From the NCBI RefSeq assembly GCF_000828895.1, contig NZ_AP014568.1, positions 285,699-349,698 of the forward strand: a DNA stretch of 64,000 bases. Reading direction: 5' to 3'. Origin of the DNA: Serpentinimonas raichei (GTDB lineage Bacteria > Pseudomonadota > Gammaproteobacteria > Burkholderiales > Burkholderiaceae_C). Position 1 is the first letter of the stretch. The number at the start of each line of letters is the position of its first letter. The translations under genes were made by a program, and so were the position numbers. The notes under the pieces are model-generated. The model was given only the letters and a program-made list of their open reading frames with translations. It was not told where the DNA came from and searched no databases. Positions 24,127 to 33,617 of this stretch are shown here, in pieces.

Positions 24127-25490
24127 TGACCACGCCCGCCGCACCTGCTGCAAACACCACGCCTTTGCAAGCGCGCCCGCTGCGCCTAAGCACGCAGCAG
24201 CCCGACTTCGAGGCCCAGTTCGCCCAGCGCCAGCACTGGTCGGCCGAGGCCGACGCCGCCATCGAGCAGCGCGTGCAGGGTATCGTGGCCGACGTGCGCG
24301 CCCGCGGCGACGCCGCCGTGCTCGACTGCACGCGCCGCTTCGACCGCCTGCACGCCCCGAGCATGGCGGCGCTGGAGCTGCAGCCGTCGGAACTGCAAGC
24401 CGCCTTTGAGCAACTCCCCGCCGCCCAGCGCGAGGCGCTGCTGCAAGCGGCCGCGCGCGTGCGCCGCTACCACGAGGCCCAGTTGCAGGCCTGCGGCCAG
24501 AGCTGGAGCTACCGCGACGCCGACGGCAGCCTGCTGGGGCAAAAGGTCACGCCGCTGGAGCGCGTGGGCATCTACGTGCCCGGCGGCCGCGCCGCGTACC
24601 CGTCCTCGGTGCTGATGAACGCCATCCCGGCCCAAGTGGCCGGGGTGGCCGAAATCGTGATGGTGGTGCCCACGCCCGACGGCACCAAAAACCCGCTGGT
24701 GCTGGCCGCCGCCCACGTGGCCGGGGTCACGCGCGCCTTCACCATCGGCGGCGCGCAGGCGGTGGCGGCGCTGGCCTACGGCACCCAGAGCATCCCTAGG
24801 GTGGACAAGATCACCGGCCCCGGCAACGCCTACGTGGCCAGCGCCAAAAAGCACGTGTTCGGCCAGGTCGGCATCGACATGATCGCCGGCCCGAGCGAGA
24901 TTCTGGTGCTGGCCGACGGCAGCACACCGCCCGACTGGGTGGCCATGGACTTGTTCAGCCAGGCCGAGCACGACGAGCTGGCGCAGTCGATCCTGCTCTG
25001 CCCCGACGCGGCTTATCTGGACGCGGTGCAGGCGGCGATCGATCGTCTGTTGCCCGAGATGCCGCGCGCCGCCATCATCGCTGCCAGCCTCAACGGCCGC
25101 GGCGCCCTGATCCAGACCCGCAGCCTCGAAGAAGCCTGCGCCATCAGCAACCGCATCGCGCCCGAGCACCTCGAGCTGGCCTGCCGCGAGCCGCAGCGCT
25201 GGGAGCCGCTGCTGCTGCACGCCGGTGCCATTTTCATGGGCGCCTACACCAGCGAAAGTCTGGGCGACTACTGCGCCGGCCCCAACCACGTGCTGCCCAC
25301 GGCCGGCACGGCGCGCTTTTCCAGCCCGCTCGGGGTCTATGATTTTCAAAAACGCAGCAGCCTGATCGAGGTCAGCGCCGCCGGCGCGCAGACGCTGGGC
25401 CGCATCGCCAGCGTGCTGGCGCATGGCGAAGGCCTGCAGGCGCACGCGCTTGCAGCCGAGATGCGGATGCATCCGTCCACCAGTGGCTAA
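24123..25490 (+). CDS. hisD: Histidinol dehydrogenase
   Basis: Two-step, NAD-dependent and zinc-dependent oxidation of histidinol to histidine. Visible are [43 protein letters not shown], the catalytic EHLE region (APEHLEL), and [15 protein letters not shown]. Length 455 aa. ATG 24123 overlaps the hisG stop; a second ATG follows immediately. The operon is interrupted after this gene: hisC lies 14 kb away and inverted. Confidence 0.96.
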   Translation: MMTTPAAPAANTTPLQARPLRLSTQQPDFEAQFAQRQHWSAEADAAIEQRVQGIVADVRARGDAAVLDCTRRFDRLHAPSMAALELQPSELQAAFEQLPAAQREALLQAAARVRRYHEAQLQACGQSWSYRDADGSLLGQKVTPLERVGIYVPGGRAAYPSSVLMNAIPAQVAGVAEIVMVVPTPDGTKNPLVLAAAHVAGVTRAFTIGGAQAVAALAYGTQSIPRVDKITGPGNAYVASAKKHVFGQVGIDMIAGPSEILVLADGSTPPDWVAMDLFSQAEHDELAQSILLCPDAAYLDAVQAAIDRLLPEMPRAAIIAASLNGRGALIQTRSLEEACAISNRIAPEHLELACREPQRWEPLLLHAGAIFMGAYTSESLGDYCAGPNHVLPTAGTARFSSPLGVYDFQKRSSLIEVSAAGAQTLGRIASVLAHGEGLQAHALAAEMRMHPSTSG

Positions 25491-25549
25491 GGCGCCCAAG
25501 GGGCACCAGTCAAGCCGGCCAGCGCTGGTCGGCCCGGGTGCTTTGGGCC

Positions 25550-26518
25550 TCAAATGGCGCTGTGCTCGGCGCGCCACTGCGCCACCACCGCCTCGAGCTC
25601 GCAGGCGCGGCGCAAGGCGGTCACGCCCGCTGGCAAACGTGACGAGCGCAGCACCGGGGCGTTGCCGCCCACCCACAACGCCACCGTGCTGGGCAACTGC
25701 GCGCGCAACTGGCGCAAGGCGGGCAGCACCTCATTGGGCGGATGGTGCGAGCTAAAGCTCAAGGCCACGGCGTCGATCTGCAGCTGCTGTGCCGCCGCCA
25801 GCACCTCGAGCACCGGGGTATTGGGGCCCAGCGGTAAGCGCTGGCAGTGTTGCAGCGCCAGGAAACACTCGGCCATCAGCAACCCCAAGGCGTGGTGCTC
25901 GTTGGGCAAGGTGGTGAGCAACACCCGGGGCGGGGTGCCGCTGTGGCCTTGCTGATCGAGCTGCACCAGCGCCTGGCGCAGCACCGATTGCACGATCTCG
26001 CTGTGCAGGTGCTCTTGAAACACCGAAATGCGTTCGTCCAGCCACGCCTGCCCCACGGCCACGCTCAAGGGCACGATGAAATCTTCGATCGTCGACCCCA
26101 GCCCGTGGCGCAGCAGCTGCTCGTGCAGCCGCAGGCGCAGGGTCTCGGTTTGGTTGGCTTGCAGCGCGCTGAGCCACTGCTGGCACAGCACGGGCTCCAG
26201 CGCAGGGTGGGGTGAAGGGGGCTGGCCGGCGTGCTGCGCCTGCAACCGCTCCTGCAGGCGGGCTTGCAGCTCGGGCTCGGGCAGGGGCACCACCTGGTGC
26301 GGTCGCTGCCCGGCATCCAGCAGGCGCTTGATCAGGCGCAGGCGCTGCAGCTGGGCTTCGTCGTAGCGGCGTACGCCATTGGCGTCGCGGCTGGGGGTGG
26401 GAAAGCCGTAGCGGCGCTCCCAAACGCGCAGCGTGTCTTTGCCCAAGCCAGTCTCGCGCTCCATGTCTGCAATAGACAAAACGACCGAGGCAGGGGAGGG
26501 AGCAAGGCGTTTGAGCAT
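25550..26518 (-). CDS. litR: MerR-type regulator with cobalamin-binding domain (LitR/CarH-like photoreceptor)
   Basis: Predicted light-sensing transcriptional repressor using adenosylcobalamin. A MerR winged-helix domain is at about 12-80 (SIADMERETGLGKDTLRVWERRYGFP). The four-helix region holds W159-x9-E169-H170, the motif that covers the cobalamin upper face in CarH/LitR. The Rossmann half contains E207-x-H209-x-x-G212, the lower cobalt ligand. Length 322 aa. It is divergent from the oxidoreductase-photolyase gene run, which it probably controls. The presence of both motifs argues for a true photoreceptor rather than a B12-free relative. The symbol is by analogy. Confidence 0.87.
   Translation of the reverse strand: MLKRLAPSPASVVLSIADMERETGLGKDTLRVWERRYGFPTPSRDANGVRRYDEAQLQRLRLIKRLLDAGQRPHQVVPLPEPELQARLQERLQAQHAGQPPSPHPALEPVLCQQWLSALQANQTETLRLRLHEQLLRHGLGSTIEDFIVPLSVAVGQAWLDERISVFQEHLHSEIVQSVLRQALVQLDQQGHSGTPPRVLLTTLPNEHHALGLLMAECFLALQHCQRLPLGPNTPVLEVLAAAQQLQIDAVALSFSSHHPPNEVLPALRQLRAQLPSTVALWVGGNAPVLRSSRLPAGVTALRRACELEAVVAQWRAEHSAI
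26464..26478. promoter_or_regulatory. Inverted repeat TGTCT-N5-AGACA inside the start of litR
   Basis: Shares AGACAAAAC with the palindrome at 26712. It overlaps the early litR codons, so it could be an autoregulatory site or chance. Confidence 0.3.
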
Positions 26519-26711
26519 CGATTGCGATCATGCCACAAAAGCCCGATGGATTGTGTTTCGTGGGCCAATCTATGCCAACTTTCTCTTTATTGTGTGCAGG
26601 TTATGTTTGTGCGCGGTGCTCGATCGAGGCTGCATCGGGGGTGTGACGCGGGCTTTGTCGGGCATTTTGTGGCCCTCGGTTGCAGACCAATCTTTTTTCG
26701 CGCATACTACG

Positions 26712-26726
26712 TTTGTCTAAGACAAA
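26712..26726. promoter_or_regulatory. 15-bp palindrome, candidate LitR operator
   Basis: TTTGTCT-A-AGACAAA is a perfect inverted repeat ending 12 nt before the first gene of the light-type cluster. It lies in the 220-bp divergent region, and repression from here would block initiation. The assignment to LitR is inference from position. Confidence 0.5.
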
Positions 26727-26738
26727 ACAGAACCTGCT

Positions 26739-28151
26739 ATGCCCTCTACCGACCAAACCAGCCATCAGCCCGCGCCTGCTGCCACTGCCTTGCGCGTGGC
26801 CGTGGTGGGTTCGGGCATCGCCGGGCTGGCGGCTGCCTATGCGCTGCGCACGCACGCCCACGTGACCCTGTTCGAGGCCGGGCCCTATTTTGGCGGCCAC
26901 ACCCACACCGTGGACGTGACCCTGCCCGGCCCCGATGGCGCCGCCTGCACGCATGGCGTCGATACCGGTTTTCTGGTCTACAACGAGCGCACCTACCCGC
27001 GCCTGATTGCCCTGCTGGCCGAGCTCGGGGTGCCGTCGGCGGCTTCGGATATGTCGTTTTCGGTGCAGGTGCCGCAGGGCGCGCGCTGGCTGGAGTGGAG
27101 CGGCACCGATTTGGGCACCGTGTTTGCGCAGCGGCGCAACCTGCTCGACCTTAGCTTTTGGGGCATGTTGCGCGACCTGCTGCGCTTCAACGCCCTGTGC
27201 ACGCGGTTGGCGCAAAGCGGCGACCAAGCCGAGGCCATGCAGCAGTCCTTGCAGGATTTTTTGCAGCAGCACCGCTTTGGCGCCGCCTTTCGCGACTGGT
27301 ACCTGCTGCCCATGCTGGGCTGTATCTGGAGCTGCCCCACCGACCAGATGCTGCAATTTCCCGTGGCCACCATGGTGCGCTTTTGCCACAACCACGGGCT
27401 GATTCAAATCCGCAACCGGCCGCAGTGGTTTACCGTGCGCGGCGGCGCGCGCCAGTATGTGCAAAAAATCGTCGCCAGCCTGCCCGATGCGCGCCTCAAC
27501 GCCCCCGTGAAGCGCATCGAGCGCGACGAGCACGGCGCCTGGCTGCACAGCCCGGCCGGGGTCGAGCGCTTTGACCGCGTGGTGGTGGCCACCCACACCG
27601 ACCAAGCGCTGGCGCTGCTCGATCAGCCCAGCGCCGCCGAACAAGCCGTGCTGGGCGCCATCCGCTACCAGCACAACCGCGCCGTGCTGCACACCGACAC
27701 GGCGGTGCTGCCGCAGCAGCGCAGCGCCTGGGCAGCGTGGAACTACGAGCGCGCCGCCGACGCTGGCAGTGAAGCGGCCCGTGTTTGCTTGCACTACCTC
27801 ATCAACCGCTTGCAGCCGCTGCCCTTTGCGCAGCCGGTGCTGGTGTCGCTCAACCCGGTGCGCGCCATCGATCCGGCCAAAGTCATCCGGCAGATCGACT
27901 ACGCGCACCCGGTGTTTGACCAAGCCGCCATCGCCGCCCAGCGCCGCTTGGCCGACCTGCAGGGGCAGCAGCACACCTGGTTTTGTGGCGCTTGGGCCGG
28001 ATACGGTTTTCACGAAGACGGGCTCAAATCCGGCCAAGCGGCGGCCCAAGCCCTGCTGCGCGCCGCCGCTTTTGTGCAAGGCGTGCCGCGGTCGGCGCAG
28101 CCGCGTGCTCCGGCGCAACCCAGCCCCGTGCTGCACGAGGTGCCGGCGTGA
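26739..28151 (+). CDS. FAD-dependent amine-oxidase-like oxidoreductase
   Basis: NAD/FAD-binding protein of the amine oxidase/desaturase superfamily. The dinucleotide motif GSGIAGLAAAYALR is at about residues 23-36, and GGHTHTVDVTL and DTGFLVYNERTYP follow. The C-terminus has FCGAWAGYGFHEDGLKSG, the flavin-contact segment. Length 470 aa. By family knowledge, such proteins accompany DUF1365 and CFA-type methyltransferases in singlet-oxygen and light regulons, where a fatty-acyl substrate is likely. It is the first gene after the candidate operator. Its stop overlaps the next start. Confidence 0.85.
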   Translation: MPSTDQTSHQPAPAATALRVAVVGSGIAGLAAAYALRTHAHVTLFEAGPYFGGHTHTVDVTLPGPDGAACTHGVDTGFLVYNERTYPRLIALLAELGVPSAASDMSFSVQVPQGARWLEWSGTDLGTVFAQRRNLLDLSFWGMLRDLLRFNALCTRLAQSGDQAEAMQQSLQDFLQQHRFGAAFRDWYLLPMLGCIWSCPTDQMLQFPVATMVRFCHNHGLIQIRNRPQWFTVRGGARQYVQKIVASLPDARLNAPVKRIERDEHGAWLHSPAGVERFDRVVVATHTDQALALLDQPSAAEQAVLGAIRYQHNRAVLHTDTAVLPQQRSAWAAWNYERAADAGSEAARVCLHYLINRLQPLPFAQPVLVSLNPVRAIDPAKVIRQIDYAHPVFDQAAIAAQRRLADLQGQQHTWFCGAWAGYGFHEDGLKSGQAAAQALLRAAAFVQGVPRSAQPRAPAQPSPVLHEVPA

Positions 28152-28921
28152 GCGCGGCGCCACAAGCCTACGTCGGCTTTGGCCAGGTGCGCCACACGCG
28201 CCTGCGCCCGCGGCGCAACGCCTTTGTCTATCCCACCTGCTTTTTGCTGCTGCCCATGCGCGACTTGGCGCTAGCCGCGCCGGCCTTGGCGCGCAACCGC
28301 TGGGCCCCGATCAGCTTTTACGACTGCGACCACGGCGACGGCCGCACCCCACAGCAGGGCGGGGCGCTGGCGTGGGTGGATGAGCTGCTGCGCGCACACG
28401 GCATCGACGACGCCGACGGCCAAATCTGGCTGCACTGCTACCCCAGGGTGTGGGGCCACACCTTCAAGCCGGTGAGCTTTTGGTACTGCGAGCGCGCCGA
28501 CGGCAGCCTGCGCGCCGTGCTGGCCGAGGTCAACAACACCTTTGGCGAGCGCCACTGCTATTTGCTCGACCAGCCGCGCGAGGGGCAGGAATGCAGCGCG
28601 CGCAAGGTGTTTCATGTGTCGCCCTTTTGCCAGGTGCAGGGCCAGTACCGTTTTCGCTTCCTGCGCCGCCTGCACGGCGGGCAACCGCGCACGGTGGTGC
28701 GCATCGACCACGACGACGCCGCCGGCCCCTTGTTGCAGACCAGCGTCAGCGGCACCCTGCAAGCGCTCAACGCCGCCAGCCTGAACAAGGCGTTGTGGGC
28801 GCACCCGGCGCTGACGCTGCTGCTGCTGCTGCGCATCCATTGGCAGGCGCTCAAGCTCTGGCTCAAGCGCACCGGTTTCCAGCGCAAGCCCAAGCCGCCC
28901 AAAGCCTTTGTCAGCCAATGA
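28148..28921 (+). CDS. DUF1365 family protein
   Basis: Function not established. The family motif HPxxFGHxFxPVSFWYC appears here as WLHCYPRVWGHTFKPVSFWYCERADG, with EVNNTFGERHCYLL and FHVSPFCQVQGQYRFRF further on. Length 257 aa from GTG 28148, which overlaps the oxidoreductase stop. A hydrophobic segment near residues 215-235 may be membrane-associated. The pairing with the flavoprotein and a CFA-type enzyme is typical of this family and suggests lipid modification. Confidence 0.85.
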   Translation: MSAAPQAYVGFGQVRHTRLRPRRNAFVYPTCFLLLPMRDLALAAPALARNRWAPISFYDCDHGDGRTPQQGGALAWVDELLRAHGIDDADGQIWLHCYPRVWGHTFKPVSFWYCERADGSLRAVLAEVNNTFGERHCYLLDQPREGQECSARKVFHVSPFCQVQGQYRFRFLRRLHGGQPRTVVRIDHDDAAGPLLQTSVSGTLQALNAASLNKALWAHPALTLLLLLRIHWQALKLWLKRTGFQRKPKPPKAFVSQ

Positions 28922-28979
28922 AGCCTTGTCATCCTCATTTGCACCCTTTCTTGCACCCCTAGCCCCAGGAGCGTCTGCC

Positions 28980-30323
28980 ATGAACACCCAATCGACCCCC
29001 TTTCAAGACCCGTCTGCCAGCACTTTGTCGGCGGCGTGGAGTGCTTGTGCAAGCAACACCGGTTGGCCCGGCGCGGCGAGTTCGGCTCCGGCGGCGAGCC
29101 AATCCCCAGCCAAGCGCCCGCCTTGGGCGGCACGCACCTTGCAGCGGCTGTTGCAGCAACTGGAGCACGGCCGGCTGGTGGTGCATTGGCCCAACGGGCA
29201 GTGCGCACACTACGGCCCGGGCTCGGAGCGCGAACCCACCGTGGAAGTTCGGTTACACGACTGGGGGGTGTGCGCCGCTGTGCTCAAGTCGGGCGACATC
29301 GGTTTTGGCGAGGCCTACTTGGCGGGCCAGTGGGACACGCCCGATTTGGCCGCCTTGCTGCGCCTGCTGCTGCGCAACCGCGCCGTGATCGAACGCCTAA
29401 TCCACGGCCACTGGGCCGGGCGGCTGCTGCACCGGGTGCGGCACTGGTTCAACCGCAACACGCGCGCCAACAGCCGCAAAAACATCCAGGCCCATTACGA
29501 CTTGGGCAACGATTTTTACCGCCTCTGGCTCGACGCCGGCATGAACTACTCCAGCGCCTGGTTCGAGGGCCAGCCCAGCGGCAACCTCGAGGCCGCCCAG
29601 CGCGCCAAGCTGCGCCGCGCCCTGCACATGGCCGGCTTGCAGCCGGATCGGCCGGGCCAGCGCGTGCTCGAAATCGGTTGCGGCTGGGGCGCGTTGGCCG
29701 AGCAGGCGGCGCACGAGTTTGGCGCCCACGTCACCGGCATCACCTTGTCGGACCAGCAACTGGCCTACGCGCAACAGCGCTTGCAGGCCCAAGGGCTGGC
29801 GCAGCAGGCCGATCTGCGGCTGCAAGACTACCGCGACCTGCGCCTAGGGGCCGACGCGGCGCCGTTCGATGCCATCTGCTCGATCGAAATGGTTGAAGCC
29901 GTGGGGCGCGCATACTGGCCCACCTACTTTGACGCCGTGGCGCGGTTGCTCAAGCGCGGCGGGCGCGCCTGCATTCAAAGCATCGTCATCCGCGACGAGC
30001 TCTACGGCGCCTACGTGTCCTCGACCGATTTCATTCAGCAGCACGTGTTCCCCGGTGGCTGCTTGCCCAGCGCCGCGGAGTTCAGGCGCCAAGCGGCGGC
30101 GGCGGGGCTGCGCGTGGTCGATGAGCTGGCTTTTGGCCCCGACTACGCCGAGACCTGCCGCCGCTGGCACCGCGCTTACTTGGCGCAGCGCGATACCGTG
30201 CGCGCGCAAGGCTTCGATGCCCGGTTCGAGCGCCTGTGGACCTTTTACCTCGCCTACTGCGAAGCCGGCTTCGATCAGGGCGATATCGACGTGATCCAGT
30301 TCACGCTGGAGCACACCCCATGA
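28980..30323 (+). CDS. Cyclopropane-fatty-acyl-phospholipid synthase family methyltransferase
   Basis: SAM-dependent methyl transfer to the double bond of phospholipid acyl chains. N-terminal lipid-binding region to about residue 150, then RKNIQAHYDLGNDFYRLWLD, YSSAWFEG, the SAM motif VLEIGCGWGALAEQAA and CSIEMVEAVG; FIQQHVFPGG near the C-terminus. Length 447 aa. ATG 28980 follows AGGAG; the first 45 residues are low-complexity. Whether the product is a cyclopropane or a methylated (furan-precursor) acyl chain cannot be read from the sequence. The stop overlaps the next start. Confidence 0.9.
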   Translation: MNTQSTPFQDPSASTLSAAWSACASNTGWPGAASSAPAASQSPAKRPPWAARTLQRLLQQLEHGRLVVHWPNGQCAHYGPGSEREPTVEVRLHDWGVCAAVLKSGDIGFGEAYLAGQWDTPDLAALLRLLLRNRAVIERLIHGHWAGRLLHRVRHWFNRNTRANSRKNIQAHYDLGNDFYRLWLDAGMNYSSAWFEGQPSGNLEAAQRAKLRRALHMAGLQPDRPGQRVLEIGCGWGALAEQAAHEFGAHVTGITLSDQQLAYAQQRLQAQGLAQQADLRLQDYRDLRLGADAAPFDAICSIEMVEAVGRAYWPTYFDAVARLLKRGGRACIQSIVIRDELYGAYVSSTDFIQQHVFPGGCLPSAAEFRRQAAAAGLRVVDELAFGPDYAETCRRWHRAYLAQRDTVRAQGFDARFERLWTFYLAYCEAGFDQGDIDVIQFTLEHTP

Positions 30324-30970
30324 GCGCGCACTCTTCAAACCGCCTGCTGGCCCAGCCCCAACCGCTGGTGCCCGAGCAAAACCAGCGGCGCGCGCTCTTG
30401 CGCCAGCTGCTGCTGCCGGCTGCGGCGGCTGTGTGTGCCGGCAGCTGGAGCCGCGCGGCCTTGGCCCAAACCCAAGCCCCCCTGTCCAACGAACCACCAG
30501 CCGGCGAGCCCTCGCCCGTGCCGGGCTTGCGCTGGTCCGGGCAGGGCCTGTTGCGGGTCTGGGGCTTTGAGGTTTACCGGGCCCGGCTGTGGGTGGGGCC
30601 GCGCTTCAACCCCGCCGACCATGCCTCCGACGCGCTGGCGCTCGAGCTGGAGTATCTGCGCGCCTTCAGCGCCGCCTCGATCGCCAGCCGTTCGATCGAG
30701 GAGATGCGGCGCCAGCAGCCCATCGCCCCCGACCAAGGCGAGCGCTGGCAGCGCGCCTTGCAAGCCGTGCTGCCCGATGTGCGCGCCGGCGACCGCCTGC
30801 TGGGCCTGTACCGGCCGGGGCAAGCGGCCCAGTTTCGCCAGCCCAACCGGGCGCTGGGCGAAGTGCCCGACCCGCTGTTTGCACGGCTGTTTTTTGGCAT
30901 CTGGCTGGCCCCGACCACATCCGAGCCCGGTTTGCGCGCCGCCTTGCTCGGCTTGCCGGCGCGCGGCTAA
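30320..30970 (+). CDS. Chalcone-isomerase-like periplasmic protein
   Basis: 216 aa with a twin-Arg-like N-region (QRRALLRQLLLPAAAAVCAGSWSRAALAQ), so probably exported. The body resembles the chalcone isomerase-like fold group: GQGLLRVWGFEVYRARLWVG, LELEYLRAFSAASIASRSIEEM, and a C-terminal FFGIWLAPTTSEPGLRAALLG. True chalcone isomerase activity is not implied. It overlaps the CFA-type gene at the start, so it belongs to the same transcript. Confidence 0.75.
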   Translation: MSAHSSNRLLAQPQPLVPEQNQRRALLRQLLLPAAAAVCAGSWSRAALAQTQAPLSNEPPAGEPSPVPGLRWSGQGLLRVWGFEVYRARLWVGPRFNPADHASDALALELEYLRAFSAASIASRSIEEMRRQQPIAPDQGERWQRALQAVLPDVRAGDRLLGLYRPGQAAQFRQPNRALGEVPDPLFARLFFGIWLAPTTSEPGLRAALLGLPARG

Positions 30971-30985
30971 ACACAGGCCACCGCC

Positions 30986-32335
30986 GTGCCACCTGCCGCC
31001 ACGCCCGCGCTCAGCCAAGCCCCCCTTGCGGCCGACGCGCAGGCGGACGCCACGCCCGCAGCCCCCGCACCCCCCGATTTGCGCTGGCCGGGCACGCTGG
31101 CCTACGGCGCGCTGGGCTTTCCGCTGGCTTTTGTGGCGTTGCCGCTGTACGTGCTGTTGCCGCACCACTACGCCACCGAGTTTGGGGTGGCGCTGGCTAC
31201 GCTGGGGGCGCTGCTGCTGGGTGCGCGCCTGTTCGACGCCTTGGTAGACCCGTGGCTGGGCCGCGCCAGCGACCGCCTCTACGCCCGCTCCCCCAAGGCG
31301 GTGCTGGGCACCGGGCTGGCGGCGGCGCTGCTGCTGGCGCTGGGCTTGACGGCGCTGTTTTTCCCGCCGGTGCGCGAACTGCAAGCCCTGCTGCTGTGGG
31401 CAGGGGGGGCGCTGGTGCTGTCGTACCTGGCGTTTAGCTGGCTGGGCATCTGCCACCAAGCCTGGGGGGCGCGGCTCGGGGGCGACGCCGCCACGCGCTC
31501 GCGCATCGTCGCCTGGCGCGAAGGGGCCGGGCTGTGCGGCGTGGTGACCGCATCGCTGCTGCCCACGCTGCTGGGCCTGCCGGTGATGGTGGCGGTGTTT
31601 GCCGTCGCGCTGGCCTTGGCCTGGTGCGCCTGGGCGCTGGCACCGCGGCCGCCGCTGGGCTGGCTGCGCCACAGCCCGGGTGCCGCCGAGCTTTGGCAGC
31701 CGTGGCGTCAGCCGGGCTTTAGGCGCCTGATGACGGTGTTCATCTTCAACGGCATTGCCAGCGCCATACCGGCCACGCTGCTGCTGTTTTTCATTCAAGA
31801 CCGCTTGCAGCTCAGCGACGCCATGCAGCCGCTGTTTTTGGGCAGTTATTTTTTGGCGGCGGCGCTCGGCTTGCCGCTGTGGGTGCGGCTGGTGCGGCGC
31901 TGGGGCCTGGTGCGCACCTGGCTGGGCGCGATGGTCATGTCGGTGGCCGTGTTTGGCTGGGCGGCCACCCTAGGCGCGGGCGATTGGCAGGCGTTCTTGC
32001 TCATTTGCATCTTGTCTGGGGTGGCGCTGGGGGCCGACCTCACGCTGCCGCACGCCCTGCTGGCTGGCTTGATCCAGCGCCAAGGCGACCACGGCGCCCG
32101 CGAAGGGGCCTACTTTGGCTGGTGGAGCTTTGCCGCCAAACTCAATCTGGCGCTGGCCGCTGGCCTGGCGCTGCCGCTGCTGGGCTGGTGGGGCTACGCG
32201 CCGGGTGACAGCAGCGCCCAGGGTTTGCAAGCCCTCTCGTGGGCCTACGCGCTGCTGCCGTGCGCCCTCAAACTGGTGGCGGCTGCCTTGCTGTGGTTTT
32301 TTTGGCGCCGCGACCCCATGTTGCAACAAGCCTAA
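30986..32335 (+). CDS. MFS transporter (GPH/MelB-like)
   Basis: About 12 membrane segments in 449 aa. It shows the sugar:cation-symporter-like signature LFDALVDPWLGRASDRL near helix 2 and YFGWWSFAAKLNLALAAGL in the second half. The substrate is unknown. GTG 30986 starts it, 15 bp after the previous stop. Related carriers occur in the same gene neighbourhood in other light/singlet-oxygen regulons, by family knowledge. Confidence 0.82.
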   Translation: MPPAATPALSQAPLAADAQADATPAAPAPPDLRWPGTLAYGALGFPLAFVALPLYVLLPHHYATEFGVALATLGALLLGARLFDALVDPWLGRASDRLYARSPKAVLGTGLAAALLLALGLTALFFPPVRELQALLLWAGGALVLSYLAFSWLGICHQAWGARLGGDAATRSRIVAWREGAGLCGVVTASLLPTLLGLPVMVAVFAVALALAWCAWALAPRPPLGWLRHSPGAAELWQPWRQPGFRRLMTVFIFNGIASAIPATLLLFFIQDRLQLSDAMQPLFLGSYFLAAALGLPLWVRLVRRWGLVRTWLGAMVMSVAVFGWAATLGAGDWQAFLLICILSGVALGADLTLPHALLAGLIQRQGDHGAREGAYFGWWSFAAKLNLALAAGLALPLLGWWGYAPGDSSAQGLQALSWAYALLPCALKLVAAALLWFFWRRDPMLQQA

Positions 32336-32341
32336 ACGCAT

Positions 32342-33106
32342 ATGAATCCACCCATCAAAGATTGGCAAGGCCGCACCGTGTGGCTGGTTGGCGCTTCCAG
32401 CGGCATCGGGCGCGCACTGGCCAGTGCCTTGCATGCGCGCGGGGCGCGTGTGGTGCTGTCGGCGCGCCAGGCGCAGGCGCTGCAAGATTTCGTGGCCCAG
32501 CACCCCGGCAGCCTGGCTTTGCCGCTGGACGCCAGCGACCCGGACCAGGTGCGGCACGCGGCCCAAACGCTGCTGCAAGCCGGGCCGATCGACTTGGTGT
32601 GCTACCTCGCGGGCTACTATCAGCCCATGCGCGCCAGCGACTTTGATCTGGCGCAGGCGCTGCGCCACCAAGAGGTGAACCTGAGCGGGGCCTGGTATGT
32701 GCTCGATGCCCTGTTGCCGGCCCTGCTGGCGCGCCGCGCCGGGCACATCAGCTTGGTCAGCAGCGTGGCGGGTTTTCGTGGGCTGCCCAAGAGCCTGGCC
32801 TACGGCCCGACCAAGGCGGCGCTGATCAACCTGGCCGAAACCCTCTACCTCGACCTGCACCCCCAAGGGCTGGGCGTGAGCCTGATCAATCCCGGCTTCG
32901 TGGCCACCCCCATGACGGCGCAAAACGATTTCACCATGCCCGCGCTCATCACGCCCGAGCAGGCCGCAGCGGCCATATTGCAAGGCTGGGCCGCGGGCGA
33001 CTTTCACATCCACTTCCCCAAGCGCTTCACGCGCCTGATGCAACTGCTGCGCCTGCTGCCCTACCGCTGGTATTTTGCGCTGGTGCGCCGCGGCACCGGC
33101 CTTTGA
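32342..33106 (+). CDS. Short-chain dehydrogenase/reductase
   Basis: NAD(P)-dependent oxidoreductase, 254 aa. The cofactor motif GASSGIGRALA is at about residues 17-27, the catalytic Ser is in SLVSSVAGF, and YGPTK holds the Tyr/Lys pair. A basic, hydrophobic C-terminus (FTRLMQLLRLLPYRWYFALVRR) suggests membrane association. It is the sixth gene of the light-type run, 6 bp after the MFS gene. Confidence 0.88.
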   Translation: MNPPIKDWQGRTVWLVGASSGIGRALASALHARGARVVLSARQAQALQDFVAQHPGSLALPLDASDPDQVRHAAQTLLQAGPIDLVCYLAGYYQPMRASDFDLAQALRHQEVNLSGAWYVLDALLPALLARRAGHISLVSSVAGFRGLPKSLAYGPTKAALINLAETLYLDLHPQGLGVSLINPGFVATPMTAQNDFTMPALITPEQAAAAILQGWAAGDFHIHFPKRFTRLMQLLRLLPYRWYFALVRRGTGL

Positions 33107-33135
33107 CGCAAACCCAATCTATAGCCCGTCCCATC

Positions 33136-33585
33136 ATGAACCCACACCAAAGCGCGGTGGCCGAACTGGTGCAGTTCTACCAGCAGCTCAGCCCCGCCAG
33201 CCTGGCCCAACTGGGCCGCCACTACGCGCCCGATGCGCGCTTCAAAGACCCCTTCCACGAGGTGCAGGGCGTGCCCGCCATCGAGGCCATTTTCCGGCAC
33301 ATGTTTGCGCGCTTGCAGCAGCCGCGCTTCGTCGTTACCGAATGCGTGGTGCAGGGTGACCAGGCTTTTTTGCTGTGGGATTTCGAGTTTCGCTTTGCCA
33401 GCCGGGGCCGCTCGGCCAGCGCGCCTGCCGTGCAAACCATACGCGGCTGCAGCCACTTGCGGCTCGATTCTGCGGGCCGCGTGCTGCTGCACCGCGACTA
33501 CTGGGATGCCGCCGAAGAGCTCTATGCCAAGCTGCCTGTGCTGGGCGGCTTCATGCGCTGGCTGCAGCGCCGGTCGGCGGCCTAA
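33136..33585 (+). CDS. NTF2-like (SnoaL-type) protein
   Basis: 149 aa with the cone-shaped NTF2 fold pattern: LVQFYQQLSPASLAQLGRHYAPDARFKDPFHEVQG, then FLLWDFEFRF and ...DYWDAAEELYAKLPVLG at the C-terminus. It may be an isomerase or a ligand-binding accessory protein; no catalytic residues can be assigned. ATG 33136 is used, with TTG 33103 overlapping the SDR stop as an alternative. Confidence 0.75.
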   Translation: MNPHQSAVAELVQFYQQLSPASLAQLGRHYAPDARFKDPFHEVQGVPAIEAIFRHMFARLQQPRFVVTECVVQGDQAFLLWDFEFRFASRGRSASAPAVQTIRGCSHLRLDSAGRVLLHRDYWDAAEELYAKLPVLGGFMRWLQRRSAA

Positions 33586-33617
33586 GCCGCGCGCTTTGCA
33601 GCCCAAGCGGTGCGCGC

